A stretch of 25,000 nucleotides of DNA from Owenia fusiformis (Eukaryota; Annelida; Polychaeta; Sabellida; Oweniidae), in NCBI GenBank assembly GCA_903813345.2, contig CAIIXF020000255.1, positions 1 through 25,000 of the forward strand, read 5' to 3'. The notes under the pieces were generated by a model. That model had not been told where the DNA came from. It made no database searches and worked only from the letters and a program-made list of their open reading frames with translations. The position numbers and the translations under genes are program-made. Positions 1-10,004 of the stretch are shown piece after piece; positions within the stretch are counted from its first letter, which is position 1; each line of letters starts with the position of its first letter.

Positions 1-141
1 AACGTTAAAAGTTAACGTTGTCAAAACGTTCTTACGATGTGAAATAACCTCAAAACGTGACGTCGAAAATAACGTACATGTATTGTCCAGATCCAACGTT
101 ATAAATAAAAAAAAATCCTAACCCTGCTAGGAACGTTAAGT

Positions 142-173
142 ACCCGGTCACCCGGTTACCCGGTCACCCGGTT
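142..173 (+). repeat. four tandem 8-mers ACCCGGTC/ACCCGGTT
   Basis: ACCCGGTC and ACCCGGTT alternate twice. AACGTT/AACGT words are also unusually dense in bases 1-135. Confidence 0.85.
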
Positions 174-356
174 TTTTACACAAACCCTATTACTATTGTA
201 ATCATGAGGATGTTGTATTACATGTACTTGTAAAGCTACTCTTCTCCAGTAAACAGGGATACTTACATGACATGTGTGGAACTGTGATATATGTATATGT
301 ACTTTATAAGCCAGGTGTATAATTTGGTATTGGTACCACATATGATGGAGTTCCAC

Positions 357-395
357 TGTCTAGTCTAGTCTAGTCTACAGTCTAGTTTAGTCAAG
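357..395 (+). repeat. TAGTC-type simple repeat
   Basis: Repeated (C)TAGT units with slight variation. Confidence 0.7.
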
Positions 396-672
396 TCTGT
401 CTGTCCACAATAAGGAGATGCTTCCAATTGTTCACCATGAATCCATAAAAATGAGATGAGACATTAAATACCAATATGCATACAAGGTCAACTTTTGGGC
501 ATATAGAAATATGTTTTGCTATGTGAACATTTCATTCAACATTCTTTCATATAATGAGCAATATGCATTTAACCTAACATCGGGATAGATAATACATGAA
601 AGTTAATAGCTAGCCTCCCTGCTATATACATATTAGTGAATGACTAACTAAATTCTTTACTGTGTTTTTTAG

Positions 673-734
673 TGTTAAAATACTGGTTTGAAGCAGTTGA
701 AGCCGGCATTATTCCAAAAACAGGGAACACACTA
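673..734 (+). CDS. gene A exon encoding LKYWFEAVEAGIIPKTGNTL
   Basis: 62 bp, bounded by a T-rich TTTTTTAG acceptor (to 672) and a GTAAGT donor (735). It begins with the last two bases of a codon and ends on a codon boundary. The paralogue C exon at 10735-10796 has the same length, the same phase and a matching peptide (LPYWFQAASNGVL). The equivalent segment in C5orf22-like proteins follows an E-(D/E)-H-x-E-V-L-P motif. Confidence 0.85.
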
Positions 735-3700
735 GTAAGTATATTGTTCAATTAGTAAAACAAGTTTAATATTTTCTTAAAATGTTACAATATGAAATTT
801 ATATTTCAAATCAAAGTGGTTTTAATGGAAGTTGGAGCACCTAAAGCCTTGTGATGCCATGACTGAGTACCTGATATTTTGACGAATCTTTTTCTAGCTG
901 CATATTGATGGCCATAGTGATGGGGCGCCACCTATGTACTTAGATGGGTATCCTTTATATAGGCCCCCAGTTAATAAAGAGGAACTCACAATCATGTTGC
1001 AGAGAAACGATGCCTTCATAGTCGTAAGTAAAACCTTCACACAGAAGCAAATAGATATGCACCTTTAATTCTATACTGGCTTTGCTTGCAAGTATTGTTT
1101 GAACAAATTCTTTCAACCCAAATCATATCTATTCCCCTTACCTGCTTCCGGAAGGCCTCCATTCTGTTTAACATTGAACATTTACTATTAGCAAGGATGA
1201 ATATAAAGTATTGGTTATAATTGAACATTGAATAAAGAAATCTGTTTTTCAATCGTAGGTGTATGATAAGATGATTTAAACTAGAATCAGACATTGACAT
1301 GATTGACCAGCCAATAACTCTGATTATTCCATAATACTACTGTTTTCCCAGGGAAATATGAAGGAATAAAAAATCGTATTACATGAAAAAATCGTATTGT
1401 ACCCAGGAAAAAATCCTATTGGAGCGTATTACTTGAAAAAATCGTATTGTCCCCGGGAAACAATCGTATTGAAGCATATTACTGTAGATTGGGTTAATTT
1501 GGCGCCTACTTTAATTTGGCGAATTTGGCGAAATTGAAAAATTCGCCAATATAAATCTTCGCTAAAATTTAGAATGGATCCCGGGAATTATCTAGGATAT
1601 TTCGTCCAGTGTATTAAGGTCACTTCCGGTTTATTTTTTCAAAAAAGATGAAAAAATGTCTCTCATAAATTGGCTCAGAACTGGTCAGTCACTCATTAAT
1701 ACTCAGGGAAAACTAGAAAGGAAAAGCACGATATGGTAGCAGCATTGATTGAGGTGCAAAAAGTAAAGGATGATCTCACAAAAATGTACAAACGTGGTGA
1801 ATATCGCCAGTGGTCCTCAAAAGAAAAAATGAACATAGCCAAACATGCCTATTTACATGGTAATTCGCAAACACCGCGTAGGTTTAACATCTTTTGCATA
1901 TCCGCCAAATTAAATAGCCGCCAATATGCCAAAAATGGCAAAATCGCCAAATTAAGTAGCGCCAAATTAACCCAATCTACAGTAACCTATTTTCGCTTTC
2001 CCGGTTATTTTTTACCAGGTAATTTGCATTATCCAAATGTAGCATTTTAGAGGGGTGTATATGGAATAAATAGGTTATTCCTAGTCGGGATTAAATATTC
2101 GCTGTGCTCCCTCGGTCAATATCATATTGTCTCTTGGAATAAAAACCGATATTCAATCCCTCCCAGTAAATAACCTATATTTCTCCCCTTTGATGATAAA
2201 TGTTTAAAGTTGGTTCTTGGTTGTTGCGTATCGTACATTTTAAATTGACATTTCATGATATTAAATTTCATCGTCCCATGAATTTGTATTATATTAATTA
2301 CACACCTGTTTGCTCACCTGCTTTTCCACAATAGGTGAGATCATGTAGACATATTGTCCTTTTATATACATCAACTTCAGTGCATTTAATTAAATTAATC
2401 TTTCATATATTTGTTTAACATTTCATCAATAATGTGTCGTGTCGGATAAAGCATTAAATATGCCTATAAATTGCATCTGAAATATTTATCATATGCTTTT
2501 CAAAACACGAGTTTGCTATTATCTTATTATCCAGGCCCGTAGCCAGGGAGACTTCAATGGGTTCCAACCCCCCCCCCCCTGGCCAAAAATCTTTCAAAAT
2601 AATGCAGTTTTTCACCATTCTGAGCACTTTTTAAGTGATTTTGGCCATTTTTGGACCAAAATTGTCACAAGTGAACCCCCTGGAATTTTTCAAAGTGAAC
2701 CCCTCCTTGGCAAATCCTGGCTACGGGCCTGTTATGTGTACATGTATGCAAACTACAGTATGCATGTGTTACTCCGGGCTTGTAGAAGTAGAATCTGGCA
2801 GCTATGCATGTAATAACGCAGATGCGAGTAGGTAGTTACCAGTTTCACCACCAGGTGGCTCGTTCGGGTCAGATAGCATGGCGGGTATAGTAGAAAGTTC
2901 CCTTTAACTTAAATTACATCTGTTTTAGTGGTTCAATTTTCATATAACCCTTATGTATCTAATAGTTATGCAAATCAAAATATGTACAGTAAATGAAAAT
3001 ATTATCTGACCAATATAAGAAAAGATATTTCACTTTTTGCGATTTTGTAACATGGGCTCTATGAAGAATCAACCCGAACTAGAAGTCACACTTTCAAAAA
3101 TAATTAAATTTTCAAACTTGATAAACAATTTTCGAAACCATATTTCTAGATGTACTTTTAGATGTAGATTTCAAATATAACATCGCTTTGACTGAATTTT
3201 GAATATTTAATGGCGTAAATCAAGACTTTTCTACTCGCATCTAGTCTATTGCTCCTAGGTATGGGCCTTTGCTTTTGTGAATTCTGGCTTTATTTCTGAG
3301 CTCAGGTACATGTATGCTTTATTTGTTTATAGTTACAATAGCATTTACATCATAGCTTACTTGATTTTTAGTTTAGTATTTTTCTTTGATTATAGTATTG
3401 TTATCGCGGTATCAAAGACATCGGGGACAACAACATATCTTGTTTCTGTAATTGTAACTTCTTGTAAGAGATATCAAATCAGATATTAACATTTTCGAGG
3501 TCTCATCTTCCGGTCTTTTCAAAGCATGCCTGCTACTCACCAACTCTGTTTTGCTTCTGGTTTTTATGGTTACACTCATGCCCTATTTATTGCTTCCTAT
3601 GCTTGTTTCATTTATGCCATATAGACCTGCAATTTTGTTTGCTACTATATGCTTTTCAGCAGCTGCCTGCATCTACTCTTGCATCTAGATCTAGATATTT

Positions 3701-4893
3701 TAATGACTGATTATTCTCAAATATTTTGATAGTTTCCTGTTTATACTGTCAGTTTAATTAACTCTACATTCGTTACATTACAGCAAGCTTCTATGGCGGG
3801 TCTCCTTGACGGTGTTATATGGGTGTGGCCTCAATGGGACGCTGTCAATCATGACACTGTTTACCGACAATGGATTGTTGAGCTTGGAACTACAGAGGTG
3901 AAGATTGATGGCTATTTGACGAAAGTATTTTGCATTTGCCATTTGGAAGGGAATGATACAGAGTTTGATTGTCGATACTTAAATGAAGAAGATGCCAATG
4001 ATGTAGGGTACATGGGAACTAAGATAGACAAAGATAAATGCAAGAGACCTACTAAACGAGGAATCTTTGAGGAACTGCAAGAAGATAATGCTTTGGAGAA
4101 ATTGAAAGGTGGGCATTGGTTTAAAGACAATGAAAATATAATTTTAGATATTGATGAGGACTATTTTGGGTGTGAAAGTGGAACAGATTCGCTCATCAAT
4201 GCCAAAATTCCATGGAAGTTGGTTGAAGAGATCAATAAACTACTGAATGAACTCATATGCATTAAAATAACAGAACATGAAAAACTAGCAGATAGATTAC
4301 TGTACAACCATATAAATTCCTTTAAAAGTTTATGTTCACGAACAGGTAAGTGTGATCTCACTAAAGCTCTTAAACTGCTTGAGGACGAAGTTGCAAAATT
4401 GCCCAGGCAGATATTATGCCATGGTAGAAATAAACAAATGGTCAAACAGATTTGCCTAATGATAAATAACAAAATTGCTAGACTGAGTAAAACACAAATG
4501 AATACCTTACAAGAAACAGGATTCTGTGCCCAGACAACCGTCAAATCGTTTACTCATTTGTTGGAAAATGAAAATGGATTCAAGGTATGCCATGGTGTAA
4601 ATGCGCCGAACCAATCTGTTGTCATCTTCCATAGTCCCACAATAGAGGAGACAAACACTAGAATCACACTTCTGGGTGACTTACTTGGTGACAAACATTT
4701 GCCCAAACCCAAACTAGTTACTCTATGTAGGTCTATGAGAGACGGTTACACACCTAAATCTCAGTACCACAAGATAGAAAAAGGTATTATTGACAGTGTG
4801 ATCAACTCACACAAAAATTCTTTTGCAGTGTATTATGACAAGGATTTATTAGGAGGACAAAAAGGTTGGCCTGGGAGACATACTGGTAAATAA
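673..4893 (+). CDS. UPF0489 (C5orf22-like) paralogue A, 5'-partial, three visible exons
   Basis: Join of 673-734, 898-1023 and 3784-4893; about 431 residues are visible. The chain reads through in one frame: LKYWFEAVEAGIIP, then LHIDGHSDGAPP, then QASMAGLLDGVIWVWPQW, then NIILDIDEDYFGCE, then LVTLCRSMRDGYTP, ending LLGGQKGWPGRHTGK. HxDxHxD followed by DIDxDxF and an (A/C)RSxxDGYxP block is the signature order of the UPF0489 family (human C5orf22). The D-x-H-x-D and D-x-D pattern resembles the metal ligands of arginase/deacetylase folds; that link is inference and the biochemical role is unknown. All introns are GT-AG and keep phase. Exon 1, which in paralogue C holds a membrane anchor, is not found in bases 1-672 and probably lies upstream of the window. 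Sequons (NDT, NQS) and conserved cysteines fit a lumenal protein. The open frame shows no break. Confidence 0.86.
898..1023 (+). CDS. gene A exon carrying the HIDGHSD motif
   Basis: 126 bp, 42 codons in phase 0/0, from a TTTCTAG acceptor (to 897) to a GTAAGT donor (1024). It encodes LHIDGHSDGAPPMYLDGYPL and on to QRNDAFIV. DGHSD matches D-x-H-x-D, a pattern used for metal binding in arginase-like folds and conserved in UPF0489 proteins. The paralogue C exon at 12994-13119 has identical length and phase. Confidence 0.88.
1375..1484 (+). repeat. 50-bp tandem repeat, two full copies and a partial third
   Basis: Copies at 1375-1424 and 1425-1474 (CGTATTAC(A/T)TGAAAAAATCG...) differ at a few bases. 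A 10-bp third start (CATATTACTG) abuts the left end of the element at 1479. Confidence 0.8.
1479..1985. mobile_element. non-autonomous inverted-repeat element (AATTTGGCG family), copy 1
   Basis: Perfect 27-bp inverted ends at 1479-1505 and 1959-1985 (TTACTGTAGATTGGG...). Inside the ends AATTTGGCG/CGCCAAATT recurs many times as subterminal repeats. If the TA at 1480-1481 and 1983-1984 is read as target duplication, the ends are CTGTAG...CTACAG, as for TA-inserting DNA elements. No transposase is present. It lies in the last intron of gene A. Confidence 0.85.
1733..1903 (+). pseudogene. possible relict of a transposon-type helix-turn-helix domain
   Basis: A short open stretch reads YRQWSSKEKMNIAKHAYLHG then NSQTPRRFN. 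The pattern (basic lead, then K-M-x-I-A-K-x-A-x-x-x-G-N-S-x-x-x-R-x-F) resembles Psq/CENP-B-like helix-turn-helix segments carried by many invertebrate repeats. It lies inside the inverted-repeat element 1479-1985, and the frame then runs into that element's terminal repeat. The family match is by eye only. Confidence 0.4.
2046..2195. repeat. imperfect inverted repeat (foldback)
   Basis: AGGGG...AATAGGTTATTCC...GGGATTAAATATTCG (about 2049-2103) is complementary, with gaps, to 2147-2192 (CGATATTCAATCCCTCCCAGT..AATAACCTATATTTCTCCCCT). About 45-bp arms; it directly follows the element ending at 1985. Confidence 0.55.
2532..2731. mobile_element. MITE with CAGGCCCGTAGCCAGG inverted ends
   Basis: The 16-bp ends CAGGCCCGTAGCCAGG (2532-2547) and its exact complement (2716-2731) bound a 200-bp element with a C-run and no coding potential. 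CAG...CTG ends resemble hAT-type MITEs. Flanking 8-mers share only TTAT, so the target duplication is eroded or absent. Confidence 0.75.
3784..4893 (+). CDS. gene A long terminal exon
   Basis: 370 codons including TAA, after a TTACAG acceptor ending at 3783. The reading frame is open through the acceptor, so the internal ATG at 3793 is a methionine (QASMAGLL) and not the start. It carries FCICH, DIDEDYFGCE (from 4147), GFC, VCHG, TLCRSMRDGYTP and the closing GWPGRH, all shared with paralogue C. It is about 40-45% identical to modules B and C by eye in the conserved blocks and diverges in the helical middle. Confidence 0.93.
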   Translation, partial: QASMAGLLDGVIWVWPQWDAVNHDTVYRQWIVELGTTEVKIDGYLTKVFCICHLEGNDTEFDCRYLNEEDANDVGYMGTKIDKDKCKRPTKRGIFEELQEDNALEKLKGGHWFKDNENIILDIDEDYFGCESGTDSLINAKIPWKLVEEINKLLNELICIKITEHEKLADRLLYNHINSFKSLCSRTGKCDLTKALKLLEDEVAKLPRQILCHGRNKQMVKQICLMINNKIARLSKTQMNTLQETGFCAQTTVKSFTHLLENENGFKVCHGVNAPNQSVVIFHSPTIEETNTRITLLGDLLGDKHLPKPKLVTLCRSMRDGYTPKSQYHKIEKGIIDSVINSHKNSFAVYYDKDLLGGQKGWPGRHTGK

Positions 4894-5119
4894 TATTATT
4901 TCTGTATCCATAGGCCTACCATAGTTATACCTGGATTAATTGATTGATATATATCACTTATAGAATTACTTACATTGGTAGAGAAGTGGATCTACTCCAC
5001 TGTTTAGAACAAACATTACAGTTCTTTATCGAAAGCCATAACCAACATGATTACTTCTTACTGTACGCAATACGAACACCTAATTGGTACTCCAAAAGTT
5101 AGAACTAAGCTTTTACATT

Positions 5120-5488
5120 TTGTATGGGAATGCAACTTTCGGCTGTAAGGTACAGGATTAAACTACTATTTTATGGGCAACTCGTTTAAATATGAATAGT
5201 ACCCACTGACAGAGCTGGGGGGACCCAGAAAAGGAACATTTTAGGACCCCAACTAGTGGACCTTTTTGGCATTACTTGCACTTAAAAGGCCTTTTTTTAA
5301 TTTTAGGCCATGTTATAAAGAAAATGGGTCTTACATTTTCAAAAAAAGTTCCTTACAAGCTCTGAAATAAAGCACCCACATGTTGGTTCCCAAATCTGCC
5401 ACTGTTTCATTCATATTAAAATGAGTTGGTCATAAAATAGTAGGTTAATCTGGTAGCCGACAGCCGAAAAATGCATTCGCGAATACAA
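5120..5488. mobile_element. foldback MITE-like element downstream of gene A
   Basis: Bases 5120-5196 pair with 5411-5488 at roughly 80-85% identity, e.g. CTACTATTTTATG at 5165 against CATAAAATAGTAG at 5431. Weaker pairing continues inward. An AATAAA at 5366-5371, inside the element and 470 bp after the gene A stop, could serve as its polyadenylation signal. Confidence 0.65.
5366..5371 (+). promoter_or_regulatory. candidate polyadenylation signal for gene A
   Basis: AATAAA about 470 bp past the gene A stop; the first canonical hexamer on this strand that I saw after 4893. Confidence 0.35.
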
Positions 5489-6774
5489 CCAAGGTAAACT
5501 GTGTAATATAACTGTGTAATACCACAATACTGTGTATACATCCAAGTGCTATGGCCGTTTTGTATAACGAGGCTTTTGTTTAATGCTTTATATCATGTTT
5601 ATACTCAAGTGAGGCAATGCTCAGTATTACAATGTATACATGAATGTGGCAATATGTTTACGTGTTCAGTATATCCTTTTTGGTACAAACATTTATGTTT
5701 TTTAATATTTTATAATTATAATGTTTGTAAGGACATCACATCAGTGGTGTTTTTTTAACTTTGACGACTTTTGACGTATTTTATTATTGTGGAGGCTGTT
5801 ATATCTAAATAATAGTAATATTTCTCGTCTATGAGGCTCATGTATTTGTTTGACTTTGAACATTACAGTTGTGTAATGTGTTGTTTGATATTGCTTTATT
5901 TGGTTCTTATAGTATGAGATTCGTGAATGTCAAGTTAATGTTCACAAATTTTAAACCATGACATTGAAAATTAGATTCATGCCGATGAATCGGTCTTCTC
6001 TAAAATGAAGATTTTTTCTTGCTTTATGTACATTAGGTGACTCATATTTTGAGAAACAAGTTTTAGAGATGAGATTAAAATGTATGTCTACCTGAATATA
6101 ATTGTATTTTATTATATACTATTTTAATATTTGAAATACGACTGTATGGCCACTATATAGTATCGGGAATTATCTTCATTAATCCAATATTGAGATACTC
6201 ACTATACTACGCATTCATATTCTGTGAACATACATATGTTATGCTCATTTTTGTTATGAATTTTTGAATATGTACATTTGTTAACGATCAATAAAAAATA
6301 CTTTCATATTAACAGGCGTAATTTTTCGTTTTATACTAAGAGGATGAAGCCCCGACTTCACTGGGCTTATTTTCAAAAATGGACTTTAGATTTTCAAAAT
6401 TTGGGCCGAAACTTTCCTTTTAAGATTTTTCCAAACTTGAAATTTGCCCCCCCCCCCCCTTGCTAGTTTCCAGATCCAATCATACACTTAACAGGGTACC
6501 CTACACGTACGTATTGTACATAGCGTTGGTCGTGCATATATTAAGATGGGACGAATATAACTGTTCTATAAAATTGGGTTGTTCGAGAGTGTAAGACTTG
6601 GTTTTATCACTAGGTGAATAAAAGGAGATGGTATATCATTTGGACGGGAATAAGTGAAGATATGTTATTTATATAGATTTGGCATGGAAAAAGTAAAATA
6701 GAACAAAAGTAAGATGTAGCATTAATATGACAAAATGGCAACATCTAGCTGCTCAATATTGTGAGTTCAAATCT
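5489..6774. other. intergenic or intronic, no gene recognised
   Basis: AT-rich, with a C-run at 6447-6459. No UPF0489-type amino-terminal exon found. If module B is spliced to gene A this is intron. Confidence 0.5.
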
Positions 6775-7200
6775 TAAGTCAGATTTGAACTTCTGAAAAC
6801 TTGTGGATGATTTTCAAAAATAAACTTCTCAATTTGGAGCAAGTTGAAAAAACACCATTTTGACCTTGAGAAGGTCATTGCAGGCCAAATCCAAAGTCAG
6901 ATTTGAACTTCTGAAGCACTTGTAGATGATTTCGAAAAAAAATTGAAAAGCTGATTTCGACCTAGTCACATTTGATCGTCTCGGAACTTGAAGATGATTT
7001 TTGAAAAATTGTCAATTTGAAGTAAGATTAAAAATACATTTTTGACCTTGAGACGGTCCTTGGAGGTCAAATCTCAAATCTAGAGTCAAATATGAACGTC
7101 CGAGAACTTGAAGATGATTTTGAAAAAAATGTTAAATTAGAAGCTAGTTGAAAAAAGACCAAATATCATATCTAAAGTCACAACTTCTGAGAACTCTCAG
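6775..7200 (+). repeat. degenerate minisatellite-like repeats upstream of module B
   Basis: Units around AAGTCAGATTTGAACTTCTGA recur near 6777, 6893, 6965, 7083 and 7172, each followed by AACTTG(A/T)(A/G)GATGATTTT..GAAAAA and a TTTTGACCTTGAGA(A/C)GGTC block. Spacing alternates between about 117 and about 72-89 bp, so some units are truncated. It ends about 170 bp before the module B exon. Confidence 0.7.
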
Positions 7201-7366
7201 ACGCGGTACCTTTTAACGAGTGCAGTCGACTGCATTCGCATTGACACGATAGATACATGTAGTCAGGGCAAGCGAGAACTTATATGAAAATAGATCTAAA
7301 ATGTAATTAATATATTTATGACATACTAAGCATAACCTTTTCGGTAATGAATAGAACCAATTGCAG

Positions 7367-7452
7367 GAAGCGATAATGACTGGAGTTATTGATAGAGTGA
7401 TCTGGGTGTGGCCGTCCTGGGACACTGCACGACATACGGACAAATTGTCTCG
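7367..7452 (+). CDS. module B first visible exon
   Basis: 86 bp, acceptor TTGCAG (to 7366), donor GTAAGG (7453). It encodes 28 codons plus two bases (CG, completed by T to Arg). The peptide MTGVIDRVIWVWPSW aligns with MAGLLDGVIWVWPQW in A and MSGLIDRVIWIIPSW in C. Confidence 0.83.
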
Positions 7453-8721
7453 GTAAGGAGATTTGTGACCTTCAAAGTTGAAAATCAAGTCGATCATCTT
7501 GATATCCCATATGGCTGGCCATGAAAAGTCAGCTGTCAATATGTGGACTTGTAGTCTAATCATTTCTGTACGGTACATGTTATCCGTCTCTGCTCATAAT
7601 TCTTGACTTGTGCTCTGTTTGAGCTGCTTGCTTTGTTATTTATCGTTACCTCAAATATTTACTGTTTTAGTTACTTCTGTGAATATGGATTGTCAACTGT
7701 TAAAAATCCTGGGAAGAACGAAACTGAAGAATTCTGTATCTGCTATTCAGCAAATCCATCTATAAACACGACTTCCAACTCCAATTCACGTCAATCACAA
7801 CAAAGAGAGTGTTATTTCTTGGATGTGGATACTAACAACATGGTGAAACTTGCCAATGGCAAATGCAAAATCAACAAGAACATTCATGTTACTTGGGACG
7901 AGGTCATGGATGCCGAGTTTGTGAGCAGTCTTGATTCAGATGATGTTTTCCAACCAGGTGAACATGTATTGATTGATATCGATGAAGATTTCTTTGGATG
8001 CGAAAGAGCAGTGGATGGGATACTTAAGAAAAGAGTAGATTGGAATGACCTGGACACCATAAATGAATATTTGGCCAGTATGATATGTCTCAAGCATGCA
8101 AAACAAGAACAAATGGCAAACACATTCATGTATAGAAACATCCAGGTTTTATTAGAAATCTGCAATTCAAAATGTGACACAGATTTGCTAAGCACCAAGG
8201 CAAATGCAATCTTAGAAGAATACATAGCGAAGGACTCGACAATGTTTTGTAGTGATCACAACACAGTCATGACAGTATCCCAACGAGCATCAATAATTCT
8301 GGCCAAAATTATGAGTATTCTTCTAAGGTTTAGTGCTATTCAGCTGAAAGAATTGATGACGCTAGGATTCTGTTCCTCTACCACCTTGAAGGGATTTATC
8401 CATCAAGTGGGCGGGGCAGGGTTCACGATATGTCATGGATTCAATGTCCCAAACATGACCGTTGTGTCGTTGCATAGTCCCACGCATGCGCAAATTCAAA
8501 CCATGATTACCTATCTGGAAATTGCCATGGGTCACAGTAATCTGCCCAAAGCAGAGCTAGTGACGGTTTGCAGATCGATTCGCGATGGATATACTCCTAG
8601 AAAACATTTTAAGTCAATCGAAAGTGGAATTATTAATTCATTGAACGCAATTAAAAATAAGCATTACTCTTTATTTTATGACTCTCATCTTCTTGGTGGT
8701 ATGCAGGGATGGTTTAACTAA
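7367..8721 (+). CDS. UPF0489-like paralogue/module B, two exons, no amino-terminal exons found
   Basis: Join of 7367-7452 and 7671-8721, 378 residues, ending ...GWFN then TAA. Exon one reads EAIMTGVIDRVIWVWPSWDT and joins across GTAAGG/TTTTAG to YFCEYGLST..EEFCICYS, matching paralogue A across the same point. It keeps IDIDEDFFGCE, GFCSSTT, ICHGFN, TVCRSIRDGYTP and LLGG, but not the closing GWPGRH. The intron at 7453-7670 is absent from A and C, so one lineage gained or lost it. I scanned 4894-7366 for an HxDGHxD exon and saw none. B may be a separate gene missing its front, or an alternative 3' module spliced to exon 898-1023 of A: both junctions are phase 0. The open frame and conserved motifs argue against simple decay. 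Confidence 0.82.
7671..8721 (+). CDS. module B terminal exon
   Basis: 1051 bp after a GTTTTAG acceptor (to 7670). The open frame extends upstream of the acceptor, but that stretch is intron because the preceding exon joins in phase. It holds FCICY, KCK, IDIDEDFFGCE (around 7972-8004), GFC, CHG and CRSIRDGYTP. A polyadenylation signal lies at 8841. Confidence 0.9.
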
Positions 8722-8840
8722 TGGTTACCAGGACTACTCTTCCGCTTGTTGGAAAATGCAAGTTTCAAATACAGAGTATTCAATAATGTGTATCTTTGTT
8801 CAAACTGAGCGATTTATACATACAGCATGCTTTATCATGT

Positions 8841-8846
8841 AATAAA
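8841..8846 (+). promoter_or_regulatory. candidate polyadenylation signal for module B
   Basis: AATAAA 120 bp downstream of the module B stop codon. Confidence 0.5.
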
Positions 8847-9891
8847 TCTATTCCAATATAATGAATATGCATTCCTTGATTCGGTTTAACTTCATGCCCC
8901 AATCCTCCGATATAACTAGACAACAGCAACACCATGGCGTAATGAATCGAACAGCCATAAAAATGACTGCCATTTTTGGAAATGGTCACCCGCTGGGCAT
9001 AAACTATGATCCATACGTATTCATATTTGCGAAGAACAATTTTTATTATTTGTACAAATGCTGATTTAATGAGCGTTCATAAATTGCATTATTTGCACAC
9101 TTTTTCTATCAGAAACTTGACCTCGACCTGTATGTAATCCCCTCTAGTGCATTCCTGGACACCATAATGATCAATTGTATCAATTGATCGCTGAAATTAA
9201 GAAATGATCACATGTGATTTATTGTAAAGAGTTAACGCAAGCCTAATGTCAAGATTATTAAAACAATACGTAAATAGATAAATAATATATCATGTTTGGA
9301 ATTTTTTATTGAAACCACTTAGAACGTTTATCATTGATTGGCAGATCCCAAATCACGATGAAAGAAAAGTAGTTCTTCGAGAGTATTGTTCACAATCTGA
9401 TGAAGAATACCAACTTAGCCGCTTGAAATTGAGAAGTCCATCTTCGTCTATTAATGTTACCTGCTTATCAGCTTATAGCCACAAAAGCGAGTGTTATCAA
9501 GATAGTTATTACATGTTTACAAACGTAATATAGTGTTATAAAAACAAGGAACACAATATATCGATGGACTAATTTAATGAGATAATCTCGTTTTATATCG
9601 CTTGGTGTGTAATCAACTTGATGGATTGATTATATACAATAAGAATTATAAAGAGTAACTAATATGATTCCAATGTAGACCTATGGCATGCGGATCGTGA
9701 TGGATTGCGTCTGTTAACGTCTTATAACCAATAAAGAAAATTGATAAATCATTTATAGCAGTTTTCATTTCATCATTCAATATCAAAAAAAGGATGATCA
9801 GTCCTGTTGAAGAAACAAATGTAGAAATATGTAGGTTAACCCGATCGGATTATTCGAACATTCAGACATTATACAATATGTATATGCAACA

Positions 9892-9898
9892 TATAAAA
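9892..9898 (+). promoter_or_regulatory. candidate TATA box of gene C
   Basis: TATAAAA lies 107 bp upstream of the gene C start codon. That would place transcription start near 9920-9930 and give a 5' UTR of about 80 bases, provided exon 1 is not preceded by a non-coding exon. Confidence 0.45.
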
Positions 9899-10004
9899 TG
9901 AAAACTGCAATATTATCGATCACCCTGTATTCGTTCGACTCCTGACGGTGTGCAATCTAACTGACGGAAAGTTACAATCATGATCATTGTACTTTAATGT
10001 GAAA

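Larger units (their letters stand above)
1..672. other. non-coding, presumed intron of gene A
   Basis: Only the short repeats listed separately were seen. I looked for a signal-anchor exon ending EEHQE plus G before a GT donor, as in gene C exon 1, and found none. Confidence 0.5.
1024..3783 (+). other. last intron of gene A
   Basis: 2.76 kb, GTAAGT to TTACAG, with a 50-bp tandem repeat, two terminal-inverted-repeat elements and a foldback. No further exon recognised in 2732-3783. Confidence 0.75.
8722..9986. other. intergenic between module B and gene C
   Basis: Contains the module B polyadenylation signal, a short perfect palindrome at 9169-9189 (9-bp arms GATCAATTG) and the gene C TATA candidate. 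The 74-codon open stretch at 9309-9533 has no recognisable domain. Confidence 0.6.

Noticed and set aside
156-356. 66-codon minus-strand open frame near the left edge
   Set aside because: Runs into the ACCCGGTC tandem repeat and shows no domain.
2493-2835. Two overlapping 66-106 codon plus-strand open frames
   Set aside because: They read through the CAGGCCCG MITE and its C-run; no protein signature.
6278-6466. Possible MITE related to 2532-2731 with a C-run
   Set aside because: Some shared TTTCAAAA and poly-C texture, but no inverted ends found.
9309-9533. 74-codon open stretch on the plus strand upstream of gene C
   Set aside because: No recognisable domain, non-ATG start, and no match to UPF0489 exons in phase or motif; length is within chance for this base composition.
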